From NCBI GenBank assembly GCA_031272345.1, contig JAISTZ010000151.1, positions 1 through 15,069 of the forward strand: a stretch of 15,069 bases of DNA, read 5' to 3'. Positions 1 to 7,533 of the stretch are shown piece by piece. The notes beneath the pieces are model-generated. The model searched no databases. It was not told the DNA's origin and saw nothing but the letters and a program-made list of their open reading frames with translations. Each line of letters opens with the position of its first letter. The stretch's first letter is position 1. The translations under genes were made by a program, and so were the position numbers. This DNA is from Spirochaetaceae bacterium. GTDB lineage: Bacteria > Spirochaetota > Spirochaetia > Treponematales > Treponemataceae.

Positions 1-806
1 TCAGCCGAGTAACCCTGCCGTATCAGCTCAAGGATTTCCTCCCTGCCTTCTTCACGCCCTTCCTCTCGGCCCTCTTCCCTGCCCTCTTCACGGCCCTCTT
101 TCCTAAAACCTTCAATGTCATGGTTGGAATTGTAGTCCCATATCGCCTTTTGCCGGGCCTTCACCTCCGCGCGGAATACCGGGTCCGAACACATGTCAAC
201 CAGTGTTTTGTATGCCGCCGCTATCGCCGGGTTGTCCAGTCCTGCTTCCATATAGTCCTCCTTCGTCTTGGCCGTCAAAAACTTGAGCCAGTCCTTCAAT
301 TCCTGACTCATCGCCCCTACCCCAAGTTTGCTCAACTCGAGTGTATGCAGGGCGAACAAGTTTGTAAAGTCCTTATGCGATTTCACATTGAGTATCCGGT
401 ATTCGTTGTGGCAGTCTTTTTCCTCGCGGATAAAGGTGTCGCCGGAGATGATGATGCTCACCGCCGGTTTGAGGCTCCCGTAATTGTGCCCGGCGCCGAG
501 TTGCTCCGTAGAGAGCATCCAGTTGTAGAAGAGCATCCGGGCCCGCATCGCGGCGGTCCTGAACACCTGAATCTCGATGTCGAAGACCTCGCCGGACCTG
601 GTTGTGGCCTTCACGTCGAGGATGGCGAGTTTTCCGTCCACGGCCGGCGGGATGAGATTCGGGTCCGTGACCGTGAGCCCCTCGAAGGAGTCCTCCGGCG
701 CCCCGAGGACCGCCATGAGGAAGTCCTTGAGCACAGGGATGTGGGTGAAAATCCGCTTGAAGACCAGATCGTTCAAGGGGGACAACAGTGTGATGGTTTC
801 TTTCAT
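1..806 (-). CDS. Rpn family PD-(D/E)XK nuclease / putative transposase, 3' end cut by window edge
   Basis: The minus-strand reading frame opens with ATG at 806 (MKETITLLSPLNDLVFKRIF) and stays open for 268 codons to the window edge, so the C-terminus is missing. A GGAGG ribosome site (814-818) sits 7 bases upstream of the ATG, which decides the start. The N-terminal NDLVFKRIF block, then an aspartate at residue 64 (LDVKA) and IEIQ at 77-80 (E78, Q80), fit the PD-(D/E)XK core of the Rpn (recombination-promoting nuclease, PDDEXK transposase) family. Residues 238-257 are five exact GREE repeats, the charged tail typical of this family. Rpn proteins are DNA endonucleases reported to raise RecA-independent recombination; the role here is unknown. 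The 3' half is visibly less GC-rich than cimA next door, consistent with transfer. Family call confident, activity inferred. Confidence 0.82.
   Translation of the reverse strand, partial: MKETITLLSPLNDLVFKRIFTHIPVLKDFLMAVLGAPEDSFEGLTVTDPNLIPPAVDGKLAILDVKATTRSGEVFDIEIQVFRTAAMRARMLFYNWMLSTEQLGAGHNYGSLKPAVSIIISGDTFIREEKDCHNEYRILNVKSHKDFTNLFALHTLELSKLGVGAMSQELKDWLKFLTAKTKEDYMEAGLDNPAIAAAYKTLVDMCSDPVFRAEVKARQKAIWDYNSNHDIEGFRKEGREEGREEGREEGREEGREEILELIRQGYSA
36..95 (-). repeat. 12-bp tandem repeat coding for 5x GREE
   Basis: Five in-frame 12-bp units encode GREE-GREE-GREE-GREE-GREE in the C-terminal tail of the Rpn-family gene. Synonymous codons differ between units (GGC/GGG, CGT/AGG/CGA, GAA/GAG), so the repeat is old enough to have drifted or is held at the protein level. 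Such charged tails commonly vary in copy number among Rpn paralogues. Confidence 0.85.
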
Positions 807-886
807 AATAGATCCTCCACCCCTGTTATGTGGGATGACATGCCGTTTTGGGACACATTTTGGGGAAATTTCTGTGAAAATTTGGC

Positions 887-906
887 GCCAGGCACATGCG
901 CCTGGC
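887..906. repeat. Imperfect REP-like palindrome
   Basis: GCCAGGCACATGCGCCTGGC is an inverted repeat with 7-base arms (GCCAGGC / GCCTGGC) and a nearly symmetric centre. It is a degenerate copy of the larger palindrome at 926-961, sharing the core CCAGGC-n-CATGCGCCTGGC. Two related copies 20 bases apart in a divergent intergenic region look like a REP/BIME-type element rather than a terminator. Confidence 0.6.
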
Positions 907-925
907 ATCAACACGGCATCAACCC

Positions 926-961
926 CCCACGGTGCCAGGCGCATGCGCCTGGCACCGTGGG
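926..961. repeat. Perfect 36-bp palindrome, REP-like
   Basis: The segment is a perfect 36-bp inverted repeat centred between 943 and 944, with no loop: the left arm begins CCCACGGTGCCAGGC and the centre is GCATGC. It shares its core with the imperfect copy at 887-906. It lies between two divergent genes and has no following T-run, so it is not an ordinary terminator. It ends 17 bases before the cimA -35 box. Possibilities are a REP/BIME unit, a cruciform-forming site, or a protein binding site. Symmetry is certain, role is inferred. Confidence 0.75.
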
Positions 962-978
962 ACCAGGGGCGGGTTCCC

Positions 979-1016
979 TTGACGGCTTCCTCCCCGGGGG
1001 CTATACTTCCCCCCTA
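979..1016 (+). promoter_or_regulatory. Sigma70-type promoter of cimA, apparently leaderless
   Basis: TTGACG (979-984), a 17-base spacer and TATACT (1002-1007) form a near-consensus sigma70 promoter. The cimA ATG begins at 1016, nine bases after the -10 box, so the most likely purine start is the A of the ATG itself. The bases before the ATG (TCCCCCCCT) contain no Shine-Dalgarno site, which agrees with a leaderless transcript. Confidence 0.72.
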
Positions 1017-2602
1017 TGACTATTTCTGTTTTGGATTCCACCCTGCGGGACGGGGCCCAGGGGGAGCGAATCAGTTATTCCGTTCAGGACAAGCTGCACC
1101 TTGTGGAGACCCTGGACGAACTGGGCGTCACATTTATCGAAGCGGGGAACCCGGGGTCCAACCCCAAGGACATGGAATTCTTCAAGCGGCTCAAAAAACT
1201 GCGTCTCAAGCACGCGGAAGTGGCGGCCTTTGGGGCCACCAGGCGCAAGGACACCCGTCCGGCGGAGGACACGAACCTCCAGCAACTCCTGGGGGCCTGC
1301 ACCGCCACGGTGGTGGTCTTCGGCAAGGCGTCGCCCTTTCAGGTGAAGGAAATCCTCAAGGCTGACATGACCGAAAACCTCGACATGATCGCCGAGACCG
1401 TGGAATTTCTAAAAGCCAATGACCGGGACGTGATTTTTGACGCGGAGCATTTTTTTGACGCCCTCCGGGAGGACAGGGACTACGCCCTCAAGACCCTGGA
1501 AGCCGCCGCGAGCGCCGGGGCCTCCTGCGTGGCCCTCTGCGACACCAGGGGCGGGGCCCTGCCTTCGGACATAAAAGAAGCTGTGGAAGCCGCCCGGAAG
1601 GCCCTCCCCGAAAACGTCGCCCTGGGGATTCACGCCCACGACGACCTGGGCCTGGGAATCGCCAATACCCTGGCGGCTGTGGAAGCCGGGGCGCGGCACG
1701 TGCAGGGCACATTCCTGGGCTTTGGGGAGCGCACGGGAAACGCGAATCTCTCTGCCGTCATCGCGACCCTGGAGCTCAAGATGGGCTGCAAGGTCCTCCC
1801 GGAAGGGATGCTCTCGCAGCTTACCCCCACGGCGAAGCGGGTCGCCGAAATCACGAACATCACCTTGAACCCGGCGCTGCCCTATGTGGGGCAGAACGCC
1901 TTTGCCCACAAGGCGGGAATGCACATTGACGCGGTCATCAAGAACCCCTCGGCCTACGAGCACATCCAGCCGGAAACAGTGGGGAACGTGCGGGTGTTCC
2001 TGATGAGCGAAGTGGCGGGCCGGTCCACCATAATCGAAAAACTCAAAAAGTTCGACCCCGGGATAGAAAAAAACAGCGAGACCGTGGCGCTCATCACAAA
2101 GAAGGTCAAAGAGATGGAACACTGGGGCTACCAGTTCGAAGGGGCAGACGGCAGTTTCGAGCTGCTGTTGCGGAAGACCATCGGCAAATACCGGCCCTTC
2201 TTCAAGCTCCACTACTACAAGATTCTGGGCGAAAAACCCCGGCCCGACAATTCCCAGTGTTCCTTTGCCCAAATCAAAATCGAGGTTGACGACAAGATCG
2301 AAGTGACCGCCGGAGAGGGTGACGGGCCGGTTCACGCCCTGGACATCGCCCTCAGGAAGGCCCTGGAGCGGTTCTACCCCGCGGTTTCCGCGGTGCGCCT
2401 GATCGACTACAAGGTGCGGGTGCTGGACGCCTCCACCGCGGCCCGGGTGCGGGTCCTGATAGAAAGCACCGACGGCAGCGACACCTGGACCACCGTGGGC
2501 GTGTCTGCGGACATCGTCGAGGCGTCGTGGATCGCGATTGTCGATTCCTTTGAATACAAATTCATCAAGGACGTGGAAAAGAAATTCCGCCTCCTCCTGT
2601 AG
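1016..2602 (+). CDS. cimA: (R)-citramalate synthase
   Basis: 528 aa, the usual length for CimA. The enzyme condenses pyruvate with acetyl-CoA to (R)-citramalate, the first step of the threonine-independent isoleucine route, in the cytoplasm. The N-terminal STLRDGAQGE (R11-D12 in the HMGL/DRE-TIM motif) and HAHDDLGLGIAN (metal ligands H206 and H208, with D12) mark the catalytic TIM barrel. GFGERTGNANL and the HKAGMHIDAV block follow. The last ~120 residues form the LeuA-type dimerisation/allosteric domain, usually the site of isoleucine feedback inhibition. Versus isopropylmalate and homocitrate synthases, the length and the early DRDG-type start with the GAQGE variant favour CimA. The start is fixed by the motif lying only eight residues in; there is no ribosome site, see the leaderless promoter. 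A cation transporter follows after 2 bp. Confidence 0.92.
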   Translation: MTISVLDSTLRDGAQGERISYSVQDKLHLVETLDELGVTFIEAGNPGSNPKDMEFFKRLKKLRLKHAEVAAFGATRRKDTRPAEDTNLQQLLGACTATVVVFGKASPFQVKEILKADMTENLDMIAETVEFLKANDRDVIFDAEHFFDALREDRDYALKTLEAAASAGASCVALCDTRGGALPSDIKEAVEAARKALPENVALGIHAHDDLGLGIANTLAAVEAGARHVQGTFLGFGERTGNANLSAVIATLELKMGCKVLPEGMLSQLTPTAKRVAEITNITLNPALPYVGQNAFAHKAGMHIDAVIKNPSAYEHIQPETVGNVRVFLMSEVAGRSTIIEKLKKFDPGIEKNSETVALITKKVKEMEHWGYQFEGADGSFELLLRKTIGKYRPFFKLHYYKILGEKPRPDNSQCSFAQIKIEVDDKIEVTAGEGDGPVHALDIALRKALERFYPAVSAVRLIDYKVRVLDASTAARVRVLIESTDGSDTWTTVGVSADIVEASWIAIVDSFEYKFIKDVEKKFRLLL

Positions 2603-2604
2603 CC

Positions 2605-3531
2605 ATGAACCGGGACAGACTCATCGCCCTGGGGGGCTGGATTGCGTTTTTGGGGAACCTCATGCTTGCGGCGGTAAAACTCGTCTGCGGCATCATCACC
2701 GGGAGCCTCGGTGTCCTTGGTGACGGCATAGACACGGCCTGCGATGCGGGGATTGGGGTGATTACCCTGGCTGCGAGCAGGGTGATTTCCCGGCCCTCGG
2801 ACAAGGACCATCCCTGGGGGCACGGCAGGGCCGAAACCACCGCCACCCTGGCGCTCACGTTCATCCTGTTTTTCTCCGGCGCCCAGGTGTGCCTTGCGGC
2901 CGCGAGGAACCTCATCATCCCGGAGAGGATAGCCCTTGCCCAAAGCGGCATCGCCCTGGCGGTTACGGCGGTGTCCATCGCCGGGAAGCTCCTCCTCTCC
3001 CTCTCCCAGGACGTGATTGGAAAACGGGCAGCGAGCCCGATGATTCTCGTAAACGCCCGGAACATGCGGAACGACGTGATTGTGTCCCTGTCGGTCCTGG
3101 GCGGACTGTGCCTGGAGCGCTTTCTGGGCCTCCGGGGGGCCGATTCCGTGGCGGCCTTTCTGGTGGGCCTGTTGATTATCAAGGACGCGGTGATGAGCTT
3201 CCGGGAGACCAACATGGAGCTCATGGACGGGTCCGCCAACACCGAGCAGTACAAGCGGCTCTTCGAGGCCCTCAAGACCGTGTCCGGCGTATACAACCCC
3301 CATCGGGTCCGCATCCGGAAAATTGCCTCCCGGTTCGACATCGACCTGGACATCGAGGCCCCTGGGGAGATTACCCTGACCGAGGCCCATGAGCTTGCGG
3401 AACACGTTGAGCAGGCGATTAGGAAGGCCATCCCCGGCACCTACGACATCATGGTCCACGTGGAACCCAGGGGCGTGGCCCACCGGGACGAGGCCGAGCA
3501 GTTCGGCCTTTCCGAGCGGGACGTGGAATAG
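2605..3531 (+). CDS. Cation diffusion facilitator (CDF) family divalent metal transporter
   Basis: 308 aa, normal CDF size, inner-membrane metal/proton antiporter. About six membrane segments precede a cytoplasmic C-terminal domain (about residues 210-290, with HRVRIRKIASRFDIDLDIE). TM2 carries D43-TAC-D47, matching the D-xxx-D half of the YiiP transport site, and DKDHPWGHGRAE (residues 66-77) is the CDF loop signature. In TM5 the usual H-xxx-D is N153-MRN-D157, so one canonical histidine is replaced by asparagine. This makes the metal hard to predict; Mn or Fe is as plausible as Zn. The gene starts 2 bp after the cimA stop with no ribosome site of its own, so it is probably translated by coupling. 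Family sure, substrate not. Confidence 0.9.
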   Translation: MNRDRLIALGGWIAFLGNLMLAAVKLVCGIITGSLGVLGDGIDTACDAGIGVITLAASRVISRPSDKDHPWGHGRAETTATLALTFILFFSGAQVCLAAARNLIIPERIALAQSGIALAVTAVSIAGKLLLSLSQDVIGKRAASPMILVNARNMRNDVIVSLSVLGGLCLERFLGLRGADSVAAFLVGLLIIKDAVMSFRETNMELMDGSANTEQYKRLFEALKTVSGVYNPHRVRIRKIASRFDIDLDIEAPGEITLTEAHELAEHVEQAIRKAIPGTYDIMVHVEPRGVAHRDEAEQFGLSERDVE

Positions 3532-3561
3532 GCCGCCGTTTTCCCTCCTTAAAGAACCGGA

Positions 3562-4482
3562 CTACCGGGAGAACAGCCCCAGGACCCGCTGGTAGGTCCA
3601 TTCGCTGAGGACCAGGCCGTACCGGAGGGACTCCGGGCCGCTTTTGGAGGGGGAGAGGGGGATGAACGAGGGCACACAGGCGTATTCCGGGCCCGAGGGG
3701 CCGGTGATGGGGAAGATCCGCAGGGACGCGATGGCGCCGTTTGCGCTTTCGAGCCGGAGGACCGACCCCGGGCCGGAACTCCGGGCCTGGGCCTCGTCCG
3801 GGTCAATCAGCCGGGATGAACGCAGCCCAAGAATCTGAACGTAGGCCCCCTCCGGCGCGTGGAGGACAGGGCCGCCCGTGCCGGACGCCAGGGTGAGGGA
3901 CTGCACGGCGCCGGCGTCCGGGGCGGCGAAGGACGGAAAAAGCCGCCCGTCCAGCCACAGGGCGCTTTCCGTGGAGAGGGACTGGGAGAAATCATCGTCA
4001 ATATAGAAGGAAGAGTCACTGCCGGCGGAACGGGCCGCCAGAAGCCGCCCGGTGTAATCGTGTCTGCCCACGAGGAGGGAGGAGAGGGGGCTTCCCTGGG
4101 GGCCGAAAAAGTCCATGCGGAAGGCCGATTCCTCCGTGAGGGAATAGGCGGCGTGGGCCCTGGGGCTCTCCGAGATGGGGGTAAGACTCCGGGGCTTCCG
4201 GGCGTTCCCTATCAGGGCTGTGGCGTAGTCCTCCCGGAGAGGGAAGATGATGCCGCCCTTCCGTCCCCGCCAGGGAGTCCCCCTGGTTTCCAGGGAAAGG
4301 GAGTCCCCCTCCGGGCCGGTGAGGGTGATTTCTGCTATTGCGGAAGTGTCCGGCGCATTGAGGAGGACCCCGTGTTCTGTCCTGGGGCCGGATTTTTTGG
4401 CAAAGGAAAGCCCATAAAGGAGCGTGAACAGGGCCAGGGCGAATCCGAGGCGCGCGATCCGGACGGATTGGCGGTCCCTCAT
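3562..4482 (-). CDS. DUF4340 domain membrane-anchored protein, ABC operon partner
   Basis: 306 aa. One hydrophobic segment near the N-terminus (about residues 10-27, LGFALALFTLLYGLSFAKK) anchors a large extracytoplasmic region. The alternating beta pattern, with ITLTGPEGDSLSLET, a 'W-RG' motif and FPLREDYATALI, fits DUF4340, a domain typically encoded directly after GldG-like genes. Its ATG overlaps the stop of the GldF-GldG gene (ATGA), so the two are translationally coupled and last in a three-gene operon. The biochemical role is unknown; it is presumed to be an accessory of the transporter. It converges on the CDF gene across 30 bases with no evident terminator hairpin. Confidence 0.75.
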   Translation of the reverse strand: MRDRQSVRIARLGFALALFTLLYGLSFAKKSGPRTEHGVLLNAPDTSAIAEITLTGPEGDSLSLETRGTPWRGRKGGIIFPLREDYATALIGNARKPRSLTPISESPRAHAAYSLTEESAFRMDFFGPQGSPLSSLLVGRHDYTGRLLAARSAGSDSSFYIDDDFSQSLSTESALWLDGRLFPSFAAPDAGAVQSLTLASGTGGPVLHAPEGAYVQILGLRSSRLIDPDEAQARSSGPGSVLRLESANGAIASLRIFPITGPSGPEYACVPSFIPLSPSKSGPESLRYGLVLSEWTYQRVLGLFSR

Positions 4483-6734
4483 CGCCGCCTCCGCTTGACA
4501 AAAAACACCGCCCCGGCCAGGGGGAGCGCGAGGGGACAGAGGAGTCCCGTGATGACCAGAACCGGAAGACGCGCCGCGGCCAGGGTCTCCTCGTCAACCC
4601 GGTAGAGTATGTGCCGGGGGAGGCGCTGCCTGAGGGGGAGGAGCTCGTCCTCACCCCGGAGCCAGATGAGGGCGTTCACCAGGAAGTCCAGGTTCTGCAC
4701 ACTCGACGTGTATTCCATCATCAGGTCCGCGGCGAAATACTGGCCGCTCACGCAGACCAGGCGGGTGGGCACGGCGGAATCGGTGAGATAGTAGCCGGGG
4801 AGGGTCCCCGAAAGGGCCGCTCCCAGGGTGTACTGTCCCTGGGTTCCGCTCCCCCCGCCCGTGGGGGCCACCAGGAAGGGATTTGTCACGAAGGGGGGCT
4901 CCTTGCCGGGTTCGGCCCTGAGGAGCCACGCCGCGTCCGAGGTGCACAGGATGGGCGCAATCTCCGTGTCCTCATCCGGGAAGAGGGTGAGGGGACTCGC
5001 CCAGAACAGATTCATCCCGGAGAAGGCCCTGGTGAGGGGGTGGGGGGGCGTGAACCGGGGGAGCAGAGTCACCCAGGGGGGATAGTTCCGCCCTTCGATT
5101 CGGCGGCCGGCCCCTTCGCCGCTTTCCAGGGTGAGCCTGAAGCAGGAGATGTCCAGGACGAGTTCCTTCCCCACGTCTATGCCCCAGGCGTTCAGCGCCG
5201 GGAGGAGGTTGTCACGCTCAAGGGGAGTCACCGTCCACTCGGAAAGCAGGTCTACCCGGTTGGGGGACACCGCCGCAAAGACCCGTCCCCCGGCAGCCGC
5301 AAAGCCCTCAATCACCGCGGCCTCCTCCCTGGAAAGCCCCCCCGTCCCAAAGAGAACCAGGGGCGCTTTGAGTCCCTCCGGGGAAAGGAGCGCCTCCTCC
5401 AGGGCAGGCAGGGCCCCCGCTTCCACAGGGCTGACAGCAAAGCCCGCGTTTTCTATCCATGCCAGGGCGTAGGAATAGGTCAGTGATTCAGAATCATCCC
5501 CGTCAAGCACATAGACCAGGGGCGCGCCCCCCTCCAGGAGGGAGAGAATCCGCCGGTCCAGCTCGTACTCCAGGGTGTCCCCTTGCAGGATGAAGGGAAT
5601 CACCCCGGTCTTCCCCAGGTATTCGATCACGATGCCCGAATAGGCCCTGGCGACTTCAAGCCGGTTTCCACGGGAAAGGTTGATGTCCTGTCCCGCAAGT
5701 CCCGCCCGGGCAAGCATGTCCGGGTCTTCCCTGTCCGCGTTCACCACCGTGAGGTCCGCCTTTCCCCTCCCTGCCTGGGAGGCGAATTCCCGGAGGAAGT
5801 CCTCGATGTCCCTGGTCTGGGGGTAGAGGTTCCGCAGGTCCGGGGAGAGGTAGTAGGTGATTCTGACTCTGCCCTCGGCGTTTGCCAGGAGGCCCCTGCC
5901 GTATTCGGAGACCGAAAACCGCCTGTCCCCCCTTACGTCAACCCGAAAGAAGATTCTGGTTGACAAAAGTATGCACGAGAGCGCAACCAGGACGATCAGA
6001 ACCGCGGCGAGTCTGTTTTTTGGGGAAGCGCGTCCGGCCCTGCGGTTTTCAAATCCAATCACCGTAAGGGCCAGAAAGACCCAGGTGAGGGCCGCAAAAA
6101 ACACGATGTCCCTGGTGTCGATGATGCCCTTGCCGGAGGCGTCGAAGCGCCAGGCAAAGGACAGGGACCGGGCAAGGCTTCCCAGGGGGCCGGGCATTTC
6201 CGCGTAGATGGGCGCGCCGTGGGCGCTGTTCGAGAGGGCGATTGCCAGGGCGGTGAGGGCAAAGGCGAGGGCCCTGTTTTTTGTGACAAACGACAGGAAG
6301 CACCCCAGGGCAAGGGCCGCCCCGCCGAAGCATATTGCCATGGCAAAGGACGCCCCCACGGCGGGGCCGTCAACGTAGGCAAGGACCGACGCGGCAAGGG
6401 GGACCGCAACGCAGGGCGCAAGGAAGGCGGCGTACCCCAGGAGGGACGCGAACCACTTGGCCCACACAAGGACGCCCTCCCCCACAGGAAGGGTCTCGTC
6501 CCACTCAATCCGGCCCCAGGCTCCCATGGTCAGGCAGGGAACAGCGAGAATCGATGCGTAGGGGATGAATTCAAAGTACAGGCGGATGTCCGCGGGGGGC
6601 GTCCCGGCGGTGAAGAAAAAGGACCCGAAGAAAAACCTGAACGCGCAGAGGGCGGCGAACACAAAGGCCGCGGCGTACACCCCCGGCTGGGCCGCCAGGG
6701 ACAGGGCTTCCTGCTGAACCAGGAAAAAAAACAT
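4479..6734 (-). CDS. Fused ABC-2 permease and GldG-like auxiliary protein (GldF-GldG type)
   Basis: 751 aa from the ATG at 6734 (MFFFLVQQEALSLAA). Residues 1 to about 265 hold six or seven membrane helices of an ABC-2/GldF permease, including the conserved 'P-LTM' element (LAVPCLTMGAWGRIEWDETL) and an LPVGEGVLVWAKWF block. From about 268 (DVRGDRRFSVSEYGRGLL) comes the GldG/ABC_transp_aux extracytoplasmic region, with TYYLSPDL and a late LFGTGGLS segment, closed by a C-terminal helix and KRRRR. In Bacteroidetes GldF and GldG are separate proteins tied to gliding; here they are one polypeptide. An upstream ATG at 6872 exists, but it would overlap the ATPase gene by 98 bases and add a Pro/Arg-rich stretch without membrane character, so I prefer 6734, 40 bases after the ATPase stop. 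Exported substrate unknown. Confidence 0.82.
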   Translation of the reverse strand: MFFFLVQQEALSLAAQPGVYAAAFVFAALCAFRFFFGSFFFTAGTPPADIRLYFEFIPYASILAVPCLTMGAWGRIEWDETLPVGEGVLVWAKWFASLLGYAAFLAPCVAVPLAASVLAYVDGPAVGASFAMAICFGGAALALGCFLSFVTKNRALAFALTALAIALSNSAHGAPIYAEMPGPLGSLARSLSFAWRFDASGKGIIDTRDIVFFAALTWVFLALTVIGFENRRAGRASPKNRLAAVLIVLVALSCILLSTRIFFRVDVRGDRRFSVSEYGRGLLANAEGRVRITYYLSPDLRNLYPQTRDIEDFLREFASQAGRGKADLTVVNADREDPDMLARAGLAGQDINLSRGNRLEVARAYSGIVIEYLGKTGVIPFILQGDTLEYELDRRILSLLEGGAPLVYVLDGDDSESLTYSYALAWIENAGFAVSPVEAGALPALEEALLSPEGLKAPLVLFGTGGLSREEAAVIEGFAAAGGRVFAAVSPNRVDLLSEWTVTPLERDNLLPALNAWGIDVGKELVLDISCFRLTLESGEGAGRRIEGRNYPPWVTLLPRFTPPHPLTRAFSGMNLFWASPLTLFPDEDTEIAPILCTSDAAWLLRAEPGKEPPFVTNPFLVAPTGGGSGTQGQYTLGAALSGTLPGYYLTDSAVPTRLVCVSGQYFAADLMMEYTSSVQNLDFLVNALIWLRGEDELLPLRQRLPRHILYRVDEETLAAARLPVLVITGLLCPLALPLAGAVFFVKRRRR

Positions 6735-6774
6735 GGTCAGGGGATGTTTCGTCCGGCCCCGGCCGGGGAGGGTC

Positions 6775-7515
6775 CTACTCACGAGGGCCCCCGCAGAGGG
6801 CCAGGTAGGCCTGTTCCAGGGTTGGCTCCCCGGTTGCGGCGCAGAGCTCCTCCCTGGTTCCCGACGCCGCAAGCCCCCCGTCCCGCAGGACGTGCAGGGT
6901 GGAGCACAGGGATTCCGCCTCCTGAATCAGGTGGGTGGAAAGGAGCACGGTCTTGTGGGCGCTGAGCTTCCGCAACAGTTCCCGCAGGTCGTAGATCTGG
7001 GCCGGGTCCAGGCCGCTTGCGGGTTCGTCCAGGATGAGCGCCGGGGGGTCCCCCAGGAGCGCCAGGGCCAGGGACAGGCGCTGGACATACCCCTTGGAGA
7101 GGTGGACGGTCCTGGCGGAGAGGACGTCCCTGAGGCCCAGGGTCTCCACAGCTCCCTCCACGGCGTCCCGCACGGCATTTTTGCCGCTCTCCCTGCCCCG
7201 GCCCTCCAGGGCGATGGGCGCGGTAAGGAAGAGCATCTCCCGGACGGTGAAGTCCCCCTTGAATCCGGGGGATTCCGGCGCATAACCCGCCAGGGACCGC
7301 GCCCTCCGGGGATCCGCAGCCGCGTCACAGCCCTCAACCAGGACACGGCCCCCCGTGGCAAGGTGCACCCCCGCCGCCGCCTTGAGGATCGTGGTCTTCC
7401 CTGAGCCGTTGGGCCCCAGGAGGCCCGTAATGCTCCCCGTGGTTGCGGAAAGGGAGACGTCCCGGACAGCGGCTTTGGTTTTGTAGGATTTTGAAAAGCC
7501 CCGGAGCTCTATCAT
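6775..7515 (-). CDS. ABC transporter ATP-binding protein (GldA/CcmA-like)
   Basis: 246 aa, full-length nucleotide-binding domain. Walker A GPNGSGKT (34-41, K40), signature LSKGYVQRL (139-147), Walker B ALILDEP (159-165, E164) and H-loop STHLIQEAE (H195) are all intact, so it should hydrolyse ATP. The Q-loop region reads AGYAPESPGF, the 'G-Y-x-P-E' form common in ABC-2 exporters of the GldA/NatA class. It is the first gene of the operon with the fused permease-GldG protein and DUF4340 protein. Its ATG lies seven bases after an extended -10 box, with no Shine-Dalgarno site, so it may be read from a leaderless mRNA. Function assigned as energy subunit of an envelope exporter or remodelling complex; substrate not predictable. 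Confidence 0.93.
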   Translation of the reverse strand: MIELRGFSKSYKTKAAVRDVSLSATTGSITGLLGPNGSGKTTILKAAAGVHLATGGRVLVEGCDAAADPRRARSLAGYAPESPGFKGDFTVREMLFLTAPIALEGRGRESGKNAVRDAVEGAVETLGLRDVLSARTVHLSKGYVQRLSLALALLGDPPALILDEPASGLDPAQIYDLRELLRKLSAHKTVLLSTHLIQEAESLCSTLHVLRDGGLAASGTREELCAATGEPTLEQAYLALCGGPRE

Positions 7516-7533
7516 TCTGTGGAGTATACCATA
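7516..7533 (-). promoter_or_regulatory. Extended -10 promoter of the ABC operon, apparently leaderless
   Basis: On the minus strand TGGTATACT (7531-7523) is an extended -10 box (TGn + TATACT). CCACAGA follows, then the ATPase ATG at 7515, so transcription should begin at the A of 7516 or at the ATG. No good -35 box is found at 16-18 bases, as is common for extended -10 promoters. The box lies inside the right-hand part of one copy of the 13-bp direct repeat. Confidence 0.55.

Noticed and set aside
866..883. AAATTT-6-AAATTT inverted repeat upstream of the Rpn gene
   Set aside because: Short AT-only arms arise easily by chance; no linked promoter could be recognised.
926..961. 36-bp palindrome as a rho-independent terminator
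   Set aside because: Lies upstream of both flanking divergent genes and has no T-run on either side.
120..1365. Long plus-strand open frames across the Rpn gene and cimA promoter
   Set aside because: They overlap the well-supported Rpn gene, REP-like repeats and cimA, and their translations are Pro/Arg/Gly-rich with no family motifs: GC-driven shadows.
2407..3483. Two long minus-strand frames opposite the CDF gene
   Set aside because: Translations are His/Gly/Pro or Arg/Ser-rich antisense to a clear CDF transporter.
4611..5486. Plus-strand open frames opposite the GldF-GldG gene
   Set aside because: Gly/Glu/Arg-rich translations with no motifs; the minus-strand protein has membrane and GldG signatures.
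6745..6762. CCCCGGCCGGGG hairpin between ATPase and permease genes
   Set aside because: No U-tract follows and the genes are co-directional 40 bases apart, so a terminator is unlikely; short GC palindromes are expected at this GC content.
6735..6872. Upstream ATG of the GldF-GldG gene at 6872
   Set aside because: It would lie inside the ATPase gene and add a 46-residue Pro/Arg-rich leader; 6734 begins directly at the membrane-type sequence.
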